Source of the DNA: Clostridiales bacterium UBA4821
GTDB taxonomy: Bacteria; Bacillota; Clostridia; Acetivibrionales; UBA4821
Reading direction: 5' to 3'
Length of the DNA: 57,604 bases
Assembly (NCBI GenBank): GCA_002402315.1
Contig: DHFP01000270.1
Span: 1-57,604 of the forward strand
The position numbers were made by a program, and so were the translations under genes. The notes beneath the pieces were generated by a model. It saw only the letters and a list, made by a program, of their open reading frames with translations. It did not search any database and had not been told where the DNA came from. Position 1 is the stretch's first letter. Every line of letters begins with the position of its first letter. Shown here one piece after another: positions 52,167 to 57,604 of the stretch.

Positions 52167-53702
52167 TTATGTATTCCAGAACTTTCTGTCAAGACTCCTG
52201 TATTGTATAGCCTCGGCAATATGAGGCATCTGAATATTTTCACTCCCCTCAAGGTCGGCAATGGTTCTTGCTACTTTTAGTATCCTATTATGTGCCCTTG
52301 CACTCAAGCCCATCCTTTCAAAAGCATCTCTCAATATATTCTTCTCGCGTTCTCCTAATTTACAGAACATCGATATCTGAGAGGGCTGAAGCTGTGAATT
52401 AAAGAATATTTTCATGCCCTTGTATCTATCCAATTGAATCTTTCTTGCATTATTAACTCTATCCCTTATTACCGCAGAGCTGTCTGTACTGATACCGGAA
52501 TCAAGTTCGCGATATTTTACGGGCGATACCTCCATGTGGATATCAAATCTGTCCAGCAAGGGACCGGAAATCTTGCTAATGTATTGCTGTACCTGGCTTG
52601 GTGTGCATGTACAGTTCTTTGCCGGATCAAGTAAAAATCCGCACTTGCATGGATTCATGGAAGATATCAGCATGAACCGTGAAGGATAGGATAAGCTGGC
52701 ATTTATTCTTGATATTGTTACCATTCCATCCTCCAATGGCTGTCTCATTACCTCCAGTGCAACCTTTTGGAATTCGGTCAGTTCATCAAGAAATAGTACT
52801 CCAAAATGTGCCAAACTGATTTCTCCAGGCTTTGGTATCCGTCCCCCTCCTACCAGGGACACTGCAGATACAGTATGATGGGGTGAACGAAACGGTCTGG
52901 TTGTTATCAGTGAAGTCTTTGGAGGTAATACTCCTGCTATACTGTGTATTTTTGTAACTTCTAAAGCTTCATCAAATGTCATATCCGGAAGAATTGTCGG
53001 AAGTCTCCTTGCCATCATTGTCTTACCAGAGCCCGGTGATCCAATCATAAGACAATTGTGAGCTCCGGCCGCAGAAACCTCAAGTGCCCTCTTGATATTC
53101 TCCTGACCTTTTACATCCGCAAAATCAATATCATACTTGCAATTCGACTTAAATAAGCTGTCTATATCCACAAAATATGGCTGTATAGGATTATCTCCAT
53201 TCAAGTGGTTAACTATATCCAGAACATTTGAGCAAGGTAATACTTCTATGCCCTTTACCACTGCCGCTTCTTTGGCATTTTCAATTGAAATTACCAGCTT
53301 TTCCATTCCAGATTTGAAAGCGGATATTGCCATAGGGAGTACACCTTTTATTGGCTTAATCTTTCCATCTAAAGAGAGCTCCCCTAAAAATACGTACTTA
53401 TCCAAATCTTCAATAGGTATTTGGCCTGTAGCACTCAATATAGCTAATGCAATAGGAAGATCGTATGACGGGCCTTCCTTTTTAGTATTGGCCGGAGCTA
53501 AATTGGCAGTTATTCTTTTTACAGGAAATTCAAACCCGCTGTTCCTTATAGCTGCTCTTACCCTTTCTTTTGATTCCTTGACTGCAGTATCTGGCAGGCC
53601 TACAATATCAAAAGCAGGCAGTCCGGGTGAAATATCAATTTCAACTTCAACTATGTAGCCGTCTAATCCGATTAAACCAGCACTATTTATCTTGCCTAGC
53701 AT
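52167..53702 (-). CDS. comM: Mg-chelatase-like AAA+ protein ComM/YifB
   Basis: A 511-residue helicase-like AAA+ protein. ComM in naturally competent bacteria drives branch migration during recombination; in others the gene is called yifB. The N-terminal domain contains GLPDTAVKESKERVRAAIRN. The AAA+ core has Walker A GSPGSGKTMMARRLP, Walker B LFLDELTEF and the MNPCKCG motif, followed by a C-terminal sensor region. AAGGAGG precedes the ATG. It is separated from dprA, its usual neighbour in many Firmicutes, by the accessory patch. Confidence 0.95.
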   Translation of the reverse strand: MLGKINSAGLIGLDGYIVEVEIDISPGLPAFDIVGLPDTAVKESKERVRAAIRNSGFEFPVKRITANLAPANTKKEGPSYDLPIALAILSATGQIPIEDLDKYVFLGELSLDGKIKPIKGVLPMAISAFKSGMEKLVISIENAKEAAVVKGIEVLPCSNVLDIVNHLNGDNPIQPYFVDIDSLFKSNCKYDIDFADVKGQENIKRALEVSAAGAHNCLMIGSPGSGKTMMARRLPTILPDMTFDEALEVTKIHSIAGVLPPKTSLITTRPFRSPHHTVSAVSLVGGGRIPKPGEISLAHFGVLFLDELTEFQKVALEVMRQPLEDGMVTISRINASLSYPSRFMLISSMNPCKCGFLLDPAKNCTCTPSQVQQYISKISGPLLDRFDIHMEVSPVKYRELDSGISTDSSAVIRDRVNNARKIQLDRYKGMKIFFNSQLQPSQISMFCKLGEREKNILRDAFERMGLSARAHNRILKVARTIADLEGSENIQMPHIAEAIQYRSLDRKFWNT

Positions 53703-53960
53703 CAGTTCCTCCTTTTTTCATCAAAAAAAATGGGTAGTGATACTTCTACCCTAAAAGCAAATAAATTTTATACATATAAATGAAATCAACCAGTATTAAT
53801 GATAAACTACTTTTAAATACTAATGTTAATTAGTTGTTAAAATGCATATTTTAGCTCCTAAACAACAGCTTGTATGTCGTTTAGGCTGAATTTTTTGCTT
53901 TTCGGAAATCAAAAGAGATAATTTAGAAGTAATTGATATAGTTCATAAAAAGAATTAATC

Positions 53961-54428
53961 CTATAATCTATTCTTATTATCTTTTAACAACTTTTGGAGT
54001 TCGCAAATGAATGTGTTTATATCCTTAAACTGCCGATATACTGATGCAAACCTTACATATGCTATTTCATCAAGGTCCTTTAATCTGTCCATGACCATTT
54101 CTCCAAGCTGCTGGCTTGTTATTTCCCTCATTAAGGAATTACATACCTGAGACTCTATATCATCCACCAAAGCTTCGAGCTGTTCAATGGAAACAGGTCT
54201 CTTTTCACATGCTTTTAGAAGGCCGTTTATCAATTTTTCCCTATTAAAAGGTTCCATACTCTTGTCTTTTTTTATAACCATTAAAGGGACATTCTCTACC
54301 CTTTCATAGGTAGTGAATCTCCTCGAACAGCTCATACATTCCCTGCGTCTTCTAATCATGTTGCCTTCATCAGCCGGTCTTGAGTCAATTACCTTACTCT
54401 CATGAAAATTGCAGAAAGGACATCTCAT
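53961..54428 (-). CDS. nrdR: Ribonucleotide reductase regulator NrdR
   Basis: A 155-residue repressor of nrd genes. The N-terminal zinc ribbon is CPFCNFHESKVIDSRPADE with the second pair in CMSCSRRFTTYERVE; the ATP-cone (about 49-139) starts VIKKDKSMEPFNREKLINGL. TGGAGG precedes the ATG. The 258-bp spacer towards comM holds no gene; a weak hairpin at 53857-53885 is the only structure. Confidence 0.97.
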   Translation of the reverse strand: MRCPFCNFHESKVIDSRPADEGNMIRRRRECMSCSRRFTTYERVENVPLMVIKKDKSMEPFNREKLINGLLKACEKRPVSIEQLEALVDDIESQVCNSLMREITSQQLGEMVMDRLKDLDEIAYVRFASVYRQFKDINTFICELQKLLKDNKNRL

Positions 54429-54444
54429 ACTATGCCTCCATACA

Positions 54445-54474
54445 TTTGGCTATTGGCTGTTGGCCGTTAGCTAT
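54445..54474. repeat. TTGGCT-type simple repeat upstream of nrdR
   Basis: GGCTATTGGCTGTTGGCC and related GGC-TNTT units; the same type recurs at 54912-54940 and within the 5' end of flhB (about 25855-25885). Confidence 0.7.
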
Positions 54475-54525
54475 AATACAATTTAAAATGTACAATTATT
54501 AATATTGTTTGTCTAATTTAATTCT

Positions 54526-54560
54526 AATTGCAAATTGTAAATTGTCAATTGTAAATTGTA
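54526..54560. repeat. Five tandem 7-bp repeats (AATTGTA)
   Basis: Five head-to-tail heptamers (AATTGCA, AATTGTA, AATTGTC, AATTGTA, AATTGTA) lie in the nrdR-ylmC spacer. A short tandem array like this may vary in copy number. Confidence 0.85.
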
Positions 54561-54616
54561 AATTAATAGTCCAAATGAATAGAAAAATATTTAGATTCTT
54601 TAGAATTGATTATTCC

Positions 54617-54892
54617 TTAATATGACTTAAGTTCTCGATGACGCCTTCTACTATTTCCCTCTTCTAGTTCAACCAATATTGTATCTACACCAATCTTAGC
54701 TATGTTTTCCCAAGGGATAACAGTATCTTCTCCTCCTCCAAATAAACCAAAAAATCTTCCTGGTCCAGGCACAACTATAGCCTTGATAACTCCAGAGTCA
54801 AAGTCTATATCTACGTCACAGATGAATCCTAATCTCTTACCGTCAGATAGGTTAATGACCTCTTTCTGCCTAAAATCCATAGTTCTACCCAT
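54617..54892 (-). CDS. YlmC/YmxH-family PRC-barrel protein
   Basis: A 91-residue sporulation-associated protein of the YlmC/YmxH family (PRC-barrel). Diagnostic motifs are DGKRLGFICDVDIDFDSGVI and the end VIPWENIAKIGVDTILVE. In many Clostridia and Bacilli this gene lies just after sigG, as here. Its biochemical role is unknown. GGGGGG lies upstream of the ATG. Confidence 0.9.
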   Translation of the reverse strand: MGRTMDFRQKEVINLSDGKRLGFICDVDIDFDSGVIKAIVVPGPGRFFGLFGGGEDTVIPWENIAKIGVDTILVELEEGNSRRRHRELKSY

Positions 54893-54911
54893 ACTTTATA
54901 TAACCCCCCTA

Positions 54912-54940
54912 TTTGGCTGCTGGCCTTTAGCTATTGGCTA
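54912..54940. repeat. TTGGCT-type simple repeat between sigG and ylmC
   Basis: TTTGGCTGCTGGCCTTTAGC and following TATTGGCTA resemble the 54445-54474 unit in the same orientation. Confidence 0.65.
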
Positions 54941-54942
54941 AA

Positions 54943-55716
54943 CTATATATATTTCCTCATATGAAGAAGCGCACTCTTTTCTAATCTTGAAACTTGCGCC
55001 TGAGAAATCCCTATTTCTTCTGCGACCTCCATCTGTGTCCTCCCATCAAAGAATCGCTTGGTAAGAATTAATTTTTCTCTCTCATTTAACTTGGTCATTG
55101 CTTCTTTGAGTGAAATCTCTTCAAGCCAGCTTTCATCATTGTTCTTATCATCACTAACCTGGTCCATTACAAATATTGCATCTCCTCCATCATGATATAC
55201 TGGTTCGAACAATGAAATAGGATCTTGAATTGCATCTAGAGCAAAAACGATTTCCTCTTTCTGTATGCCAAGTTCTTTAGCAATTTCTTCAATAGTAGGC
55301 TCCTTAGATTTCTGGTTTGTAAGCTTTTCCTTAGCCTGGAGAGCCTTATATGCAATATCCCGTAAGGATCTGCTTACTCTTATGGAGTTATTGTCTCTAA
55401 GATATCTTCTAATCTCTCCAATTATCATCGGAACTGCATAGGTCGAAAACTTTACATTCTGGCTGACATCAAAGTTGTCAATAGCCTTTATTAAACCTAT
55501 ACAACCTACCTGAAACAGGTCGTCAACATACTCTCCCCTATTATTAAATTTTTGTATTACACTTAATACTAAACGAAGGTTTCCTTTAATAAATTCTTCT
55601 CTGGCAGCGGTATCGCCCCGATGCATTCTTTCAAACAATTCTTTTTTTTGCTCGTTTGTTAATACTGGTAATTTAGATGTGTTAACTCCACAAATTTCAA
55701 CTTTGTTTAGAAGCAT
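54943..55716 (-). CDS. sigG: Forespore sigma factor sigma-G
   Basis: The late forespore sigma factor of 257 residues. It shows the typical N-terminus KVEICGVNTSKLPVLTNEQ, region 2 with DDLFQVGCIGLIKAIDNFD, and region 4 with MEVAEEIGISQAQVSRLEK. The ATG at 55716 follows GGAGGG; the open frame starts 13 codons earlier without a site. It would direct gpr, present in this window, in the forespore. It follows sigE by 60 nt. Confidence 0.97.
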   Translation of the reverse strand: MLLNKVEICGVNTSKLPVLTNEQKKELFERMHRGDTAAREEFIKGNLRLVLSVIQKFNNRGEYVDDLFQVGCIGLIKAIDNFDVSQNVKFSTYAVPMIIGEIRRYLRDNNSIRVSRSLRDIAYKALQAKEKLTNQKSKEPTIEEIAKELGIQKEEIVFALDAIQDPISLFEPVYHDGGDAIFVMDQVSDDKNNDESWLEEISLKEAMTKLNEREKLILTKRFFDGRTQMEVAEEIGISQAQVSRLEKSALLHMRKYI

Positions 55717-55776
55717 TCCAAACCCTCCAGACGATAACTTATATATCATTATCATTATTGCCCGAGGGTTAATTTG

Positions 55777-56505
55777 TTATACCATTCTACTGATTTCTTT
55801 TTTTAGCCTGCTTATTATTCTCTTTTCCAGTCTTGAAATATACGACTGTGAAATACCAAGCATGTCAGCAACTTCTTTCTGAGTCTTTTCAACACCACTT
55901 TTAAGACCAAACCTTAATTCTACTATTCTCTTTTCACGTAATGAGAGTTTCTTCATAGCGCTGTTTAGTAATTCCTTATCAATTTCATCCTCAATAGTAC
56001 GGTAAATTATATCATTATCTGTTCCTAAAATATCAGAAAGCAAGAGTTCATTTCCATCCCAGTCAACATTAAGAGGTTCATCAATAGAAACCTCTGTTTT
56101 AATTTTATTATTTCTTCTTAGATACATTAATATTTCATTTTCAATACACCTGGATGCATAAGTCGCTAATTTAATATTTTTATCAGGATTAAAAGTATTT
56201 ATTGATTTAATTAAGCCAATGGTTCCTATTGAAATAAGATCTTCAACGCTTATCCCCGTATTCTCAAATTTCCTTGCTATGTAAACAACTAACCTTAGGT
56301 TTCTTTCAATAAGAATAGACTTAACTGCCACTTCATTACTATTGAGCTTGGATATTAGGTAATTCTCTTCTTCAGTACTAAGGGGCGGAGGCAGTGCCTC
56401 ACTGCCCCCAATATAGTGAACCGGGAACCCCGGGAACAACCCAAGACGAATTAGTATTTTTGAATATAGGATTCTAAAAAACAACTTAACCTTATTTATA
56501 AACAC
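55777..56505 (-). CDS. sigE: Mother-cell sigma factor, pro-sigma-E
   Basis: The first mother-cell sporulation sigma factor, 242 residues. It is made with an N-terminal pro-sequence (about residues 1-28) with an amphipathic helix, then VHYIGGSEALPPPLS at the maturation region. Region 2 holds EDLISIGTIGLIKSINTFNP and ATYASRCIENEILMYLRRNN; region 4 ends SQSYISRLEKRI. The start is a GTG preceded by GGGGG, seven codons inside the longest frame. SpoIIGA, encoded next to it, cleaves the pro-sequence. Confidence 0.97.
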   Translation of the reverse strand: MFINKVKLFFRILYSKILIRLGLFPGFPVHYIGGSEALPPPLSTEEENYLISKLNSNEVAVKSILIERNLRLVVYIARKFENTGISVEDLISIGTIGLIKSINTFNPDKNIKLATYASRCIENEILMYLRRNNKIKTEVSIDEPLNVDWDGNELLLSDILGTDNDIIYRTIEDEIDKELLNSAMKKLSLREKRIVELRFGLKSGVEKTQKEVADMLGISQSYISRLEKRIISRLKKEISRMV

Positions 56506-56530
56506 ATCATTTCCCCCTTCAATCATTTTT

Positions 56531-56584
56531 AGTCCTGAGTCCTAAAGTCCTGAGTGCTGAGTTAAAAATCTTTTACTCAGGACT
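56531..56584. repeat. AGTCCTGAGT repeat in the spoIIGA-sigE spacer
   Basis: AGTCCTGAGT (56531-56540) recurs as AGTCCTGAGTGCTGAGT and is inverted as ACTCAGGACT (56575-56584), giving a 10-bp stem. It is another short intergenic repeat type. Confidence 0.75.
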
Positions 56585-56588
56585 GATT

Positions 56589-57482
56589 TCAGCTTACCAG
56601 GTCAAGACCTAATAGGGCCTTATAACTCTGATCATGTGATAGCTTTTTATTGTATATTCCAACTATAACGTTCTGATAATCTCTTTTTTTATCCTGTTCT
56701 CCAACCTCAACTCCATCTGGCTTAAATCCTATTAGCATACCATTTTCTTTACCCAGCGAAGTAAATGGTATCAACCTGAATCGACTTGCCCAGTTTGTGT
56801 TTACTACTGCTTGAGATACTAAATCAAGGTTATCTTCACTGCCTGCAGAGAATACCTTACTTATTTCTTCCGGCAGTATATCTTTTAATACACAATACTC
56901 AACAACCACCACCGGCATGTTTGATATTGGATCCTTAAGAGAATTTCCTGTATCAATAAGCGCTTTAATCGATACTGTCTTTTCCCTAAATTTAATTGAG
57001 ACAGGAATCATAATATTTTCTTTTGTCATCTTGGACTTTACAAAATCCCAGCTAATTCTTGTTACTATGTAGGCAATTATAGAAGATAATAGTAGTGTCC
57101 TTAGCGGAAAATTGTTTATATAAAACACACCATTATATAGCATTTCTTCCGATTCAAGAAAATAAAATAGCCCAAAAGCTGCTCCTCCGAAAACAAATGA
57201 AACTAAGTAAAAAACGCCTGTTAGCCGTATAAAATCTTTAATTTTTTCCGGCCAGAAGGTTACTGCTATAATAGCCAATGAAAGAAAAAGCTTGGCAATC
57301 AGGGTAAAATAAATCTCAAATCCCGGGAGAAATGCAGCCACTACATAAACTGCCCCTATTAAAGCACCTAGAAATAATCTTACTGTGCTGACCTTTACCC
57401 GCGAAAAATGAGAGGTTACAGCAAGAATAATAAAATTAATTGCGATATTTTCCAGCAATAATACATCTACATATACCGTCAC
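56589..57482 (-). CDS. spoIIGA: Sigma-E processing peptidase SpoIIGA
   Basis: A membrane aspartic protease of about 297 residues that cleaves pro-sigma-E in the mother cell after forespore signalling through SpoIIR. It has five N-terminal membrane helices from VYVDVLLLENIAINFIILAV on. The C-terminal protease domain has the catalytic aspartate in ALIDTGNSLKDPISNMPVV. I start at a GTG at 57482 with GAGGGG upstream, which matches homologues; the open frame continues 19 codons into repeat-like DNA. It leads the spoIIGA-sigE unit. Confidence 0.93.
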   Translation of the reverse strand: MTVYVDVLLLENIAINFIILAVTSHFSRVKVSTVRLFLGALIGAVYVVAAFLPGFEIYFTLIAKLFLSLAIIAVTFWPEKIKDFIRLTGVFYLVSFVFGGAAFGLFYFLESEEMLYNGVFYINNFPLRTLLLSSIIAYIVTRISWDFVKSKMTKENIMIPVSIKFREKTVSIKALIDTGNSLKDPISNMPVVVVEYCVLKDILPEEISKVFSAGSEDNLDLVSQAVVNTNWASRFRLIPFTSLGKENGMLIGFKPDGVEVGEQDKKRDYQNVIVGIYNKKLSHDQSYKALLGLDLVS

Positions 57483-57592
57483 TTTATACCCCTCAGCTTC
57501 GCTATTGACTATTGCTATTATATATGAAAACTTTTCCAAAATTTGTCATTTTGTCCTGCCGAATAAAAAATATTTTCGACATCAGTAGACAG

Positions 57593-57604
57593 GGGGACGG
57601 TTCT
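57593..57604. repeat. Partial REP-like element at the window edge
   Basis: GGGGACGGTTCT is identical to positions 4661-4672 in the left palindrome and is cut by the window end. Confidence 0.65.

Noticed and set aside
53857..53885. Hairpin CCTAAAC/GTTTAGG followed by T6 on the plus strand in the comM-nrdR spacer
   Set aside because: There is no plus-strand gene upstream that would need it, and the stem is short with a long loop. I left it unannotated.
1..57604. CRISPR arrays, tRNA or rRNA genes, integrases or transposases
   Set aside because: No regularly spaced repeats, no cloverleaf with a CCA-type acceptor and no recombinase motifs were seen. The only mobile-element traces are the palindromic repeats listed.

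Overview
The window looks like chromosome of a motile, spore-forming, low-GC Clostridia member. The evidence is the sporulation set spoIIGA-sigE-sigG and gpr, CodY, FlhF/FlhG/FliY-type flagellar proteins, AT-rich DNA and strong Shine-Dalgarno sites. No rRNA, tRNA, CRISPR array or intact transposon is visible. Species cannot be fixed from the sequence alone.

Layout, left to right: (1) 1-5.3 kb: housekeeping and envelope genes (3' end of a YIP1-like protein, tsaD, a site-2 protease, a small membrane protein, greA, an unknown 339-aa protein and a divergent bactofilin). (2) 5.4-11.1 kb: a plus-strand chemoreceptor, then minus-strand gpr, holA and an M16 peptidase with its own promoter. (3) 11.1-44.2 kb: one minus-strand fla/che superoperon of about 33 kb. 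It reads from a TTGGCA-17-TATAAT promoter at 44.15-44.18 kb through flgB-flgC-fliE-fliF-fliG-fliH-fliI-[inverted-repeat element]-fliJ-ylxF/motE-like-fliK-flgD-TIGR02530-flgE-flbD-fliL-fliM-fliY-cheY-fliO-fliP-fliQ-fliR-flhB-flhA-flhF-flhG-pilZ-cheB-cheA-cheW-cheC-cheD-(95 aa)-sigD-fapA-(106 aa)-swrB-like, ending in intrinsic terminators. (4) 44.2-49.7 kb: codY, trmFO, topA and dprA on the minus strand. (5) 49.7-52.1 kb: an accessory patch with two divergent, homologous, highly structured RNA-like elements, an attenuator-like leader and four small orphan genes. (6) 52.2-57.5 kb: comM, nrdR, ylmC/ymxH, sigG, sigE and spoIIGA.

The fla/che operon builds the basal body, export gate, rod, hook and switch, and adds the chemotaxis core CheABWCDY plus sigma-D, which would switch on late flagellin and receptor genes elsewhere. 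motAB, which other clostridia may carry near flbD/fliL, is absent. xerC-hslVU, which separates trmFO from codY in Bacillus, is also absent.

The most interesting observations are: (a) the RNA pair at 49.76-50.25 kb, where two copies share a purine-rich core and architecture while their closing stems differ by compensatory changes, and hairpin loops display GGA motifs of the kind CsrA binds; (b) a roughly 200-bp long-hairpin element between fliI and fliJ; (c) a nine-G tract inside the PilZ motif of the c-di-GMP receptor gene, a candidate slippage switch for motility.
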